From: Paraspadella gotoi
Lineage: Eukaryota; Chaetognatha
DNA length: 64,000 nucleotides
Assembly: GCA_051294375.1 (NCBI GenBank)
Contig: CM119270.1
Span: 3,528,554-3,592,553, forward strand
Direction: 5' to 3'
Shown here: positions 1 to 12,697 of the stretch, in pieces
Layout of the letters: every line of letters begins with the position of its first letter
How positions within the stretch are numbered: the first letter of the stretch is position 1
Program-made: the position numbers and the translations under genes
Notes under the pieces: generated by a model
What the model was told of the DNA's origin: nothing
The model's input: only the letters and a program-made list of their open reading frames with translations
Databases searched by the model: none

Positions 1-1270
1 TATCTCTATCTCTATTTCTAATCAATCTCTCTATTTCTAATTTAATATCTCTCTCCATTTTCTAATCTATCTCTCTATTTTCCTTAGTCTCTATTTATAT
101 CTTTGCTCTATTTTCGTTTAAAAAAGAAGCCAAAAAAAAAATGCTTTTTTCTTCTTATTTTTTTTTGCTCAGTCAATAGCGACTAGAAATTGCGACGATT
201 TTTTTCTTAACAAAAGAAATGCGATTGAATTTTTAAACATGTAAACATGGAAAATCGGAGCCCTTTTCTCACGAATCGAAAAATTGTTATGTTATAATGG
301 TACAGCTGATAAAAAGCTAATAAACAGCCTGAATAAGACAGCCAATAAAAAGTAAATATAACGTTTAAAATCTGTGAAATTATTTGATTTTTTTTTTAAT
401 TCACTAAGGAAACAGAAAAAAGATAAACAAAAAAACCATTTCACAAATATTTGAAAATGAAACGAAAAAAAGAAAAACGTCAATTGAACGCTTAACAATG
501 GATGATGATCGGATCGGAGTCAAAGTCAAAGACTGACTGTGAATGCATGACATGACATGAAGCGGCCGTCGAAGAAACGACGACTAGAAACGGAATGTCC
601 AAACCAACCGGACTAAAATCTGCCCATTTTTTTTGTCTCCTTTTTTATTTTCTTAGTTTTGGCGCGGTGTGCTCTGAAAGTGAACTGACGGTGGAAGAAA
701 TAGTAAGAAATTATATCGAACTGAAAATAAAATAAATATCACATTATGTTTACATATCGTCAAGTTTCGGCTTCTTTAAAACTAAACAAACCATACAAAG
801 TTCGCTAAGTTATACATTTTTTATTAGCGATTAGCGTACTCAACCTATGCAGTGGGTTCACCTTGTTTAATTTAGAAAAAATATATTATTTAAACATTTT
901 TTTACAAAATTGATTCGAAAAAAGTACTGATTTTATGAAGAAAATAAAAATGGAATCCTTTTACATAATTAAAATACGCCAATTAATTAGTATTTACGAG
1001 AAAAGAAAGTTGTATTTAAATATTAAATAATAAATTGGATCTCGATAACAAATACGCGACAATGAGTTAAAAATATTTCTTTGGTCTTTAGATCTTTTAA
1101 ACCTTCCCAAAATAAAGCGAATGGACACAAAGCCTATTTATATAATTTACTAGTATAATATTTTATTTGACTAATAAGAAAACCCCCAACATTGAGGTTC
1201 TCATCCGCTTTTAAATTCCTTTCGTAAAATCAAGAGCTACTAAATCTCTCATAATTAATTTCGTCTCACC
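1..1270. other. AT-rich non-genic stretch
   Basis: AT-rich DNA with homopolymer runs and a short (TCTA/TCTC)-like start at 1-110. I see no exon with a credible frame and splice sites and no mobile element. It lies downstream (3') of the minus-strand G-beta gene, so it may include its 3' untranslated region, but I could not fix a polyadenylation site. Confidence 0.5.
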
Positions 1271-1330
1271 ACAGTATCGTACAGTATCGTACAGTATCGA
1301 ACAGTATCGAACGTATCGAACGGTAATCGA
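1271..1330. repeat. 10-bp tandem repeat
   Basis: Four head-to-tail copies of ACAGTATCGW (1271-1310) are followed by two degenerate units (ACGTATCGAA, CGGTAATCGA). It lies about 200 bases 3' of the last G-beta exon on the minus strand. Confidence 0.9.
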
Positions 1331-1524
1331 ATCGGATTCCAAGGCGTCGAAAGCTTCCATCGGTCGATCCGCGCGTTTTCGGCGTGTGTCCGCGTTTCTT
1401 ATTTTCCGGAGGCGAAGAACCCAGCCGCTCTCATTCACGGGCAACCTGACCCCCCCCCAAACTCGCTCCCAATCGCCTCGTCCCCCCCTCCTCCCCCCTC
1501 CATCTCTCCCCCCCCATTTTCGTT

Positions 1525-1647
1525 CCAATATCTTGAAGCCGAGTTGTCCAAGAGCCAGAGACCATCGCTTGACCGTATCGGCGCGAAACTTGGAGGCAGT
1601 TGACGCGGGATTCGTGCCCGTTGTTCGATCGGTTGATTGAGGTGAAC
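1525..1647 (-). CDS. G-beta exon 11 (last WD40 repeat)
   Basis: On the minus strand a polypyrimidine tract ending in CTTCTCAG (1648-1656) precedes the exon. It reads GHESRVNCLQVS, then after a frame break GQAMVSGSW and an end resembling IWN. G-beta ends GHDNRVSCLGVT..DG...(A/S)GSWD..L.IWN. At least two indels separate the pieces: after LQVS, and around the end, where LQ-D-IG replaces LQIWN. The exact stop is not readable. Confidence 0.8.
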
Positions 1648-1942
1648 TGAGAAGGAAGGAAAAAGGGGGGGGGAAGGTGGCGAGGAATTTGCAAACAGGA
1701 CGACCGGAAATAATCTCTTTTTTGGTATTCAAATTAAATTTAATTATTATTTTTTTCTTTTAATTATTTATTTTTATTGAATTCAATTCATCTAATCTTA
1801 TATTACTTTAATTTATTTTTTGTATCAATCTTTTTTATTATTTATTTTTTGTATCAATCTTTTTTTGACATTTTTTATTTATTATTTTTATTTATTTATT
1901 ATTTTATTTATTTATTTATTTATTTCTTATTTATTTTTGTAT

Positions 1943-1977
<35 letters not shown>

Positions 1978-4900
1978 TTGTTTATTTATTTATTTATTTA
2001 TTATAATAATCTCTATTCTTATTTCAATCTTCGGATCTGACCGATTGTCATGTCCGGCGGGAACGTTCCCAGCCCACGGATATCAGCCGTTGTCCACCGG
2101 CGAAGAGAATGGAACCAGATTTGAAAAGTCGATGGTCATTCATGACCCCCTGAAGCCTCGTCCTGGGTCTCCGACGGGTAGGTTCGCCATCCGCACTGGG
2201 GAGAGGTAAGGTTGAGTCAAAAACTCGGCGGATTAGAAAGGCGAGAGTAAGGCATTTGAGGAAAGATTGTTGCCCGATAAATAATTGAAAAAGTCGATCA
2301 ATAAAAAATTATTTACTTTTACGAATATAAATTAGAGACGGAAATAAAATACCAAATTATTCTAGTCCAAAATAAGGGACACAAAATAGCTTATTTTAAA
2401 TAGATAATTTAATATTCAATTTTATTAAAAAGTTTTTCACATGGACCTTTTGTTTAATTTGTTCAAAAACTCCGCAATATCCGCTAGAAGCGCCAGGCAA
2501 TGTTCACGGCTGATCCGCTCGGAGGTCGAACAAAGAGACAACCGCCTCGCCGCTCGCCGCCCTCGGCCGCTGCCGTCGCGAGCCGCTGGCGGAAGGCGAA
2601 ACCCGCTGGATGCAAACTGTCAAGAAAACCAGGGACGTCTTGTCAAGTTGTTAAAGTTTAAACCTTGTGATATTGATGATATTTATGATAATAATATTTA
2701 ACTGGATAAACTTTCGCTTACGGCCACGCTGTTGGTACGTCCCCGCCAAAAGTCTCAAAGGATTGTTTGGCAGCGTCCGTCCGAAACGTCCCAGATCTGA
2801 TCGTTTGTATACAGAATTAAAAATCATTTTTTTAAGTATATATAATAAATATAATAAGTAAATTACGGCTTTTGACCAAATTAATGCGTAGTTGTAAAAG
2901 AGAAATTGTAATAATGCATTGAGTTACAAGCAACTGCTATCCCTTGCAATATTTATCACAAAAGCGCCAGTAATCATTGTTCTTCCGTCTGTTGACAACG
3001 CGATCGTCATTACGTCGGCCTCGTGAACCTGGATATCAAAAACAAAACATTATTACCAATTGATAGATTATTCTATTGTTCTATTCTTTAATTAATTACT
3101 ACTGAAAATGAAAATCAGGAAATCATTTTATTAATGTTTCAAGGAGAAAAAAAAAATCGATCATCAACGAATGAATTAAGTTTATTAAAACTACTGTTAA
3201 AAAAAAAAGAAGAATTAAATTAACATTGAACAACTGATGGATTAAAAAAAAAAGGCTGAACGTCCGTCCGTGAGACTCGTGACGCCCCGTGACGTTCTTG
3301 ACGTGACCGACCTGTGAATTCTTGGTGATTCTCCGGCGGCCGCCGTCGAGTGTCCAGACTCAGGGACAGTGAGCTTGGCGGAATAATGGGATGTGGTCGC
3401 CCGACGCCCGTCATCGATCTCTTATCCCCGTTGAGAAATGGCAACTCGACAAGTACCGTGTGACCCTGGAGAGAGAGAGAGGGGGCGGAAGAGGGGCGGG
3501 AAAGATGGAGCGGAGAGGGAAAAGAGGGAGAGGAAGATGAGAGGAGAGGAGAGAGAGGAGAGAGAGAGAGGCAGAGAGAGAGATGGGACAATGAAATATT
3601 CAACTATTACAAGTTACAAGGCTTTAAATTTTCCGACTTGAATTTAAATTTTTTTTTAACTATACGAAGTATTTTTATTTTTAATGTAATAAACGATAAT
3701 GAAGAAGAAAATGATGTCCACGAGATAAAAAATGAAAAGGAAATTGAGACGAAAATGAATGCAAATGAAAGACTTGATTAGCCAGGTCTCATTTTGTTAA
3801 GATGAATATGATTTACTTTTAAACATCGGCCACAATTCTTGTTAATTTTCTTTTTGTCATTTTTTTCGATTTTCTTTAAGATTTAAAAAAAAAAGTAGAC
3901 TATAGAGAGAGAGAAGAGAGAGAGGAGAGAGAGGAGAGCATGATGAGGAGCGAGACGAGAGGAGAGAGAGAGAGAGGAGAGAGAAAGGGGGAGAGAGAGA
4001 CTGCATCTGTCCGTCAAGGGCTGAATATTTATGGCATAGAGAGGGGATTTGTAATCGCAGGGGGTGGTGAGAGAGAAAAGAGAGAGAGAGAGAGAAGAGA
4101 AGAGAGAAGAGAGGAGACTGAGAGGAGAGAGGAGAGAGAGAGAAAGAAGAGGAGAGAGAGGAAAAACATATAAAAAGCGAAAATCGATAACTAATCCAGA
4201 AAAAACTTCCTCTTTTTCTTTTTTTGTTTTTTTTTTTTTTTCTTTCACCTGCAGCCGACATTGTTCCCGCTGCGCTGATCCGTCGGGCGCTGGCATCAAC
4301 GAATAATAGGCTGCAGCAGTTATCGAGTCTCCTTGCAGCGACGCGAGACCGCCGGTTGGAGGCGAAGGCGCAGCACATTGACCCACGAGTTTTGGTAGGG
4401 GAATTTGCGTTTTTACCCTTAAAAACAAAGGACTAAGTCAGTGTAGTTGGAGCTAAATTAGCGAATGTTAAAATAAAAAAAAAACTTTAGCAAATATCTC
4501 TATAAAACTTCCCTTGTTTACTTATGCCGCCGAAATTCTTAATTAAATTTAAACACGCATGACAGAATAGAATTCGACTAACTTATAATAACAACTGATT
4601 AATTTTAGGGGAAGTGCTGCAGTATGGAGTTTCTTTTTTCGAATGAATTCAATACCTCTATAATAACACTATCTCGTTAAAATACGATCGCTTTTAATGT
4701 ACTAAGTTTTTTTTTTCTTTAATAATTGGCAAGCAGAGGCTTCTTGAAAATATATTTTATATTAGAATAATTCAATAAGTTGAGAAAAAAGCGATAATGC
4801 TATGCCTTCCTCACTCGGAGTTACTTTTCCTCGCATTTCCTCTGACTTCACTTTCACATAAACTCACCTTGTTTCCCTCGTCATGGGCGTCCACACCAAA

Positions 4901-6845
4901 AGTTTTCCGTACTGGAGCATGCTGACACAATATTGGCGGGCTGGAAAGGAGAGGAAAAAGAAAAGGGGAAAATGAAGAGAGTGAGAGATGAAGAGGCAGG
5001 GAAGCGGAGGGAAGATGGAGAGGAGGGAGAGGAGATGCGAGGGAGCGAAGAGATGAAGACGAGGAAGAAGGGAGGGGGGAGGAAGATGGGAGGGAGCGAG
5101 AGATGAAGAGGAGGAAAAGGGAGGGGGAGGTAGAGAAAGAAAGGGAGACGTGTAGGATAAGAGAGAGGAAGGTGCAAAACAGGAAAAGTAGGAGAAATAG
5201 GGAGAGAAGAGAAGAGAGAGAGAGAGAGAAGAGAGAGAAGGAGAGAAGAGAGAGAGAGAGAGAGAGAGAAAAGGAGAAGAGAGNNNNNNNNNNNNNNNNN
5301 NNNNNNNNGAGAGAGAGAGAAAGTGAGAAAAAGAGAGAGAACGAGAGTTGAAAAAAGAAGAGAGAGAGTTGTTCGAAGAGAGAATTATAGTCTCAAAGGT
5401 GAAAAGAAATCTTTTTTTCAAAATGGCGGTCATCGACGCGACTCGTCAGCGACATCTACGAGTTCTTGAGTCCTTGAAAACAACAACGACAAACCATAAC
5501 AACAACAAGGAAACAAAATTGCAATCGCCATTAACGAGTTTGATGTTAGGACGAATCGCGACGCCTTATCTCTTTTCTTTCCTCATTTGCAATTGACTTC
5601 GAGGCGATTTGACTACATATGCAAATTTGCAATCGCGTCTAAGAGCAACATCAAAGATCCCATGTAGATGAATAACTGAAAAAAAAACTGCAACGACGAC
5701 AACAACGACAATAAAAAATAACAATAACAGCGATAATGAAAATTAAAACATCAACGACGACAACAACATCAATAAAAAAAAACAATAACAACAATCACAA
5801 AAACAACTACAGTATCAATAACAATAAAAATATCAATGACGACAACAACATCAATAACAACAATACAATAACAACAATGACAGCAACAATAACAATAAAA
5901 GAAACAACGACGACAACGACAACAACAACAACATATCTAACAATGCAAACAACCACAATAACAGCAACAACAACGACGACAACTCTCACCTTCCATCCCC
6001 CGCCCACTGGAGAGCGTAGACTTTGGCCAAATGTCCTCGCAGAGTTTTTTGGCATTTGTATTTTTTGGTCGGGAGGGCGGCCCATCGACCGCGACCTGGG
6101 TGAGTTCGGTCGAGCGGGGTCGGGAGTGGGTGAGGAAGGTGGGAGGGGCAAGGAAGGGTAAGGAAGGAAAAAGAAAAGAAAAAGAAAAAAAGAAGAACAA
6201 AGAAAAGTAGAAGGAAAAGAAAAGTAAAATGAAAGTGAATAAAAAAGAGAGAATAGATGAGGTAAGGGAGAAAGGTAAGTAAGTCCGTGATCTACAGAAC
6301 CCATTTTTAGATCAACGTAAACTTTAGTAATTTGATTGCAAATGCTTTTAAAAATCGTTATAAATAATTCAAAATTGCGCATATTGCGAGCGAATAGTTT
6401 GAAAACTCTCACTCTCTCTCTCTCTCTCTCTCACTCCCTCTATCTCTAACCCTCTTCAACATAGCTTTGAGTCCGTCGACATCTTTGACCTTTTCTTTCT
6501 TCTTCTTCTCTATCTCTCTCTCTCTCTCTTCTCTCTCTCACTCTCTTTCTCTCTCTCTCTTCTCTCTCTCTCTCTTGCCTCTCATCTCTCCTCTTCTCTC
6601 TGTTCTCCTCTCTCTCCTCTCTCTCCTTTCTCTCTCTATCTACCCAATCACATTAAGCCTTTGAGCCGTCGACATCTCTTGACCATTTTCTCATCTCTCT
6701 CTCTTCTCTCTCTCCCCTCCCCGCTCCTCCTCCCTCCTAATTTTCCCGCCTACCACCCTCTCTCTCTCTCTCGTCTCTCTCTCTCTCTCTCTCTCTCTTA
6801 CCCCTCACTCAACATAAGCCTTGAGTTCCCGTTCGAAATCTCTGA

Positions 6846-6893
<48 letters not shown>

Positions 6894-8014
6894 CTCTCTT
6901 CTCTCTCTCCTCTCTCTCTCTCTCTCCTCTTCTCTTCCTCTCTCTCTCTCTCCTCTCTCTCCTCTATCTTACCCTCATCAACATAAGCCTTGAAGTCCGT
7001 CGGACATCTCTGGACCTTTTTTGCTCTCTTCTTCGATTTTGTGTTTTAGTTCTTTCACTTTCACTTCCTCCTTCGTCCAACTGTTCCGCCTCCGGAGAGA
7101 GGAGAGAGAGAGGAGAGCGAGAGAGAGAGAGAGAGAGAGACAGGGAGGGAAGAGATAAAAGAGAGAGAGCAGGAGATTGTCATGAGCGAGGAGACAAGAA
7201 CGGGAAGAGAACGTGTGGAGAGCACGACCCACGGAAGAGAAGTGAGAGGAGAGATAGTGAGAGAGAAAGAGAGGATGAGTAGAAGAGCAGATGCCCGAGG
7301 ATCTGTCCATAAATGAAGTAAAACGCAGAAGACATATAGAAAAAGAAAACAGAAAAGAAAAATAAAAAGAAAAAAAAAACGATGTGGGAGGAGAGATGCT
7401 GATCGAGGACTTATGGAAAAGTACAGATAGTCAAGCCCCACTGCGACGAAGAGAAGACGAGCAGGAGAAGAAGAGGACGACCGGGGGAGTGAGCGAGGAT
7501 GGGATGGCCTTGCGGGGGAGGATTGAAGTGAGAGAATGATCAGCATATTGCACATGGCCACGAGCGACAAGAGTTAACATCACCGGAATCTGACATAATG
7601 GGAAGGTAATCTGGGAGCGAAGTCGGGTGGGGACGTCAGTGGAAGAAAGCCAGAAGAGTATGATGCAAGGGAGATTAGGTCTGGAGGGAATAGGAACTTA
7701 AGTTCTGCCGTGCGTATGCTCGACGGATCTTGAGAGCTGGAGTATACGCTGATACGTACGGAGTGTTGATGAGGATCGCGGGGGGAGGGACGATCTGGAG
7801 AACCGAGGACACGAGAAGAGAGAACGAGCGAGAGAGAGGAAATTTTTGTTCTTTGTTTATGACCCCCAGAAAAAATATTATTGACTTTCATGCGAAGTAT
7901 ATACTTTTATACTCTTTCGTCTTAAACATTAGCATTGGTTTTTTTTTTAATTGTTATGATTATTTAAAAAAAAGCTCAATACTCAACGTTTTCTGCCAGA
8001 TCTGCCATCGTCGC

Positions 8015-8045
<31 letters not shown>

Positions 8046-10882
8046 TCTTGGAAATGTCGATGCCTCTCGGTTTCAGAGAAAAGCTGCCATGTTTCGTCTT
8101 CACGGAAAAACCTTTAAGAGAGGATGAAATTGCGAAGTTGAAGAGGAGAACGTGGAGAGAAGGAAAGGGAGGAAAGGAAAGGGGAGGAAAGGAAAAGGGA
8201 GGAAAGGAAAAGGGAGGAAAGGAAAGGAAAGAGAAGAGAAGGAAAGGAACGGAAAGGAAAGGAAAGAGAAGGAAAGGAAAGGAAAGAGAAGGAAAGGAAA
8301 GAGAAGGAAAGGAACGGAAAGGAAAAGAAAGAGAAGGAAAGGAAAGGAAAGGAAAGGAAAGGAAAGGAAAGGAAAAAAAAGAAAAGGAAAGGAGAGGAAA
8401 GAGAAGGAAATGAAAGAAAAGGAAAGGAAAGGAAAAAGAAGGAACAGAAAGTAACAGAGGAAAAGAAAGAAAGGAAAGGAATAAGAAGGAAAGGAAAGGA
8501 GAAAGGGAAAAAAAAGAAAGGAAGAAAGGAAAGGAAAGGAAAAGAGAAGGAAAAAGGAACGGAAAGGAAAGGAAAGGAAAGGAAAAGAGAAGGAAAGAGA
8601 AGGAAAGGAAAGGAAAGGGAAAAAGAAAAAAAACGGAAAGGAAAAGGAAAGGAAAAAGGATAGGAAAGGAAGGAAAAGGAAAGAGGGAACGGAAAGTACA
8701 GGAAGGAAAAGAAAGGAAAGTCAAGGAAAGAGAAGGAAAGGAAAAAGGAAAAGAAAGGAAAGAAAAGAAAAGGAAAGGAAAAAAAAGGAAGGAAAGGAAA
8801 GGAAAAAAGGAAGAGAGGGAAAGGAAAGGGAAAAAAGGAAGGAAAGGAAAGAAAGAAAGGAAAGGAAAGAAGGAAAGGGNNNNNNNNNNNNNNNNNNNNN
8901 NNNNTCACAGCCCGTATATTGTTCTCCGTCTGTTGACAACGCGATCGTCATTACGTGGCTCGTGACTGGAATCAAAACAAAAACATTATTACCATTTGAT
9001 AAGATTATTCTATTGTTCTATTCTTTTAATTAATATACTAAAATGAAAAATCAGGAAATACTTTATTAATGTTTCAAGAGAAAAAAAAATCGATATCAAC
9101 GAAAATTAAGTTTATTAAACTACTGTAAAAAAAAAAGAATTAAATTAACATTAACAACTGAGGATTAAAAAAAAAGGTGAACGTCGTCCGTGAGACTCGG
9201 ACGCCCGTGACGTTCTGACGTGACGACCTGTGAATTGGCTGATTCCCGCGGGCGCCGTCGATGTCAGAGTCTGCAGTGTGGGTGCCCGACCCGTCATATC
9301 TGCTTATCCCGTGAGAAAATGGCAATCGACAAGTACGAGTCTTGGTGACCCTGGAGAGAGAGAGGGGCGGAAGAGGGGCGGAAGAGGAGAGGGAGAGAGG
9401 AGAGAGAGAGGAAGGAGAGGAGAGAGAGAGGAGAGAGAAAAATGCAATGGAAATATTCAACTTACGTACAGCTTTTAAATTTCCGACTGAATTTTAATTT
9501 TTTTTAACAAGTATTTTTTTTTGAATGAATAAACGAAATGAAGAAGAAAATGATGTCACGAGATAAAAAAATGAAAGGAAATTGAACGAAAATGATGCAA
9601 ATGAAAGACTTGATTACCAGGTTCATTTGTTATATGATATATGATTAAACATCGGCACACATTCTTGTTTAAGTTCTTTCTTTTGTTCATTTTTCGATTT
9701 TTCTTTAAGATTAAAAAAAAAAGAGACTTAGAGAGAGAGAAGAGAGAGAAGAGAGAGAGAGAGAGAGAGGAGAAGAGAGGAAAGAGGAGGAGAGAAGAAG
9801 AGAGAGACGATCTGTCTCGTGTGTTGAGATTTATGCATAGAGAAGGAGTTTGTTAATCGCCAGGGTGAGAGAGAGGAGAGAGAAGAGAGAAGAGAGAGAT
9901 AGAGATAGAGAGAGAGGAGAGAGAGAAGAGAGAGAAGAGAGAAGAGAGAGAGAAAATATAAAAAAGGAAATCGAACTAATCAGAAAAACTTCCTCTTTTT
10001 CTTCTACCTCAGCGACATGTTTCCCGTGCGCTTGATTCCGTCGGGTGCAGCAACGATAACGCTGCAGCAGTTATCGAGTCCTCCTGCAGCGACGCAGCCG
10101 CGTTGGAGGCGAAGGCCAGCACATGACCCAACGAGTTTTGTAGGGGGATTGCGTTTACCTTAAAAACAAAGGACTAGTCAGTTAGTTGACTAAATTAGGA
10201 ATGTTAAATATAAAAAAAACTTAGCAAATATCTCTAAAACTTCCTTGTTATTGCGCAAATCTTATTAAAATTTAAACACGCATGACAGATAGAATTCGAC
10301 TAACTTATAATACAACTGATAATTTTAGGGGAAGTGGCTGCAGTATGAGTTTCTTTTTTTCGAAAGAATTCAATACCTCTTATAATACACTATCTCGTTA
10401 AATACGATCGTTTAATGTACTAAGTTTTTTCTTTAATAATTGCCAAGCAGAGCTTCTTGAAAATATATTTATTAGAATAATTCAATAAGTTGAGAAAAAA
10501 AGCTGATATGCTATGCTCCTCACCTCGGAGTTTACTTTCCTCGATTCCTGACTTACTTTCACATAGTAACTCACCTTGTTTCCCGTCATGGCGTCCCACA
10601 CCAAAAGTTTTCCGTCCTGAGATGCTGATACAATATGGCGGCTGAAAAGGAAAAAAAAAGGGGAAAAATGAAGAGAGTGAGAGATGAAGAGGAGGGGAAG
10701 GGAGGAAGAGGAGAGGGGGGAGGAGATGCGAGGAGCGAGATATGAAGAGGAGAAGAAGGGAGGGGGGAGGAGATGGAGGAGCGAGAGATGAAGAGGAGAA
10801 GAAGGGAGGGGGAGTAGAAAGAAAGGAGACGTGTAGGATAGAGAGAGCAAGGTGCAAAACAGGAAATAAGTAGGTTAGAGAA

Positions 10883-10960
<78 letters not shown>

Positions 10961-12097
10961 TGAGAAAAAGAGAGAGACGAGAGTTGAAAAAAGAAGAAGA
11001 GAGTTGTCGAAGAGAGATTATAGTCTCAAAGGTGAAAAGAAATCTTTTTTTCAAATGGGGTCATCGACGCGACTCGTCAGCGACATCTACGAGTCTTGAG
11101 TCCTTTGAAAACAACAACGACAAACCATAACAACAACAAGGAAACAAAATTGCAATCGCCATTAACGAGTTTGATGTTAGGACGAATCGCGAACGCTTAT
11201 CTCTTTTTTTCCTTTGCAATTGACTTCGAGGCGATTTGACTACATATGCAAATTTGCAATCGCGGTCTAAGAGCACATCAAAGATCCCATGTAGATGAAT
11301 AACTGAAAAAAAAACTTGCAACGACGACAACAACGACAATAAAAATAACAATAACAGCGATAATGAAAATTAAAACATCAACGACGACAACAACATCAAT
11401 AAAAAAAACAATAACAACAATCACAAAAACAACTACAGTATCAATAAAATAAAAATATCAATGACGACAACAACATCAATAACAACGAATACAATAACAA
11501 CAATGACAGCAACAATAACAATAAAAAAAAACAACGACACACGACAACAACAACAAACATATCTAACAATGCAAACAACCACAATAACAGAACAACAACG
11601 ACGACACACTCTCACTTCCATCCCCGCCACTGGAGAGCGTAGACTTTGCCAAATGTCCTCGCCAGAGTTTTTTGGCATTGTATTTTTGGTCGGGGAGGCG
11701 GCCCATCGACCGCGACCTGGGTGAGTTCGGTCAGCGGGGTGGAGTGGTGAGGAAGGTGGAGGGGCAAGGAAGGTAAGGAAGGGAAAAAGAAAAGAAAAGA
11801 AAAAAGAAGAACAAGAAAAGTAAGGAAGAAAGAAAGTAAAATGAAAGTGAATAAAAGAGAGAATAGATGAGGTAAGGGAGAAGGTAAGTAGTCCGTGATC
11901 TAAACAGAACCATTTTAAGATCAAACGTAAACTTTTAAATTTGATTGCAAATGCTTAAAAATCGTTATAAATAATTCAAAATTGCGCATATTGCGAGCGA
12001 ATAGTTTGAAAACTCTCACTCTTCTCTCTCTCTCTCTCACTCCCATCCTATTCTAACCCTCTTCACAAAGCTTTGAGTCCGTCGACATTCTGACTTT

Positions 12098-12141
<44 letters not shown>

Positions 12142-12144
12142 ACT

Positions 12145-12204
<60 letters not shown>

Positions 12205-12251
12205 CTTACCCTCATCAACATAAGCCTTGAGTCGTCGACATCTCTGAACCA

Positions 12252-12315
<64 letters not shown>

Positions 12316-12364
12316 TCTCTTCCTCTCAAACATAACCTTGAGTCCTCGACAATCTTCTGACCTT

Positions 12365-12413
<49 letters not shown>

Positions 12414-12427
12414 TCTTCTCTCTGTCT

Positions 12428-12468
<41 letters not shown>

Positions 12469-12599
12469 TTCTCTCTATCTTACCCTCATCAACATAAGCC
12501 TTGAGTCCGTCGACATCTCTGACCTTTTTTCTCTCTTCTTCGATTTTTGTTTTTAGTTTCTTCACTTTCACTTCCTCCTCGTCCAACTGTTCCGCCTCC

Positions 12600-12697
<98 letters not shown>

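Noticed and set aside
1211-1732. 173-codon open frame on the minus strand over the last G-beta exon
   Set aside because: It is the wrong frame for the WD40 motif, and the exon matches G-beta only in another frame with indels.
7960-8908. Very long Phe/Ser/Leu-rich open frames on the minus strand and Lys/Glu/Gly/Arg-rich ones on the plus strand (also at 12929-13962)
   Set aside because: They are translations of the (GGAAA)n polypurine array in several frames, with no start, splice or family evidence.
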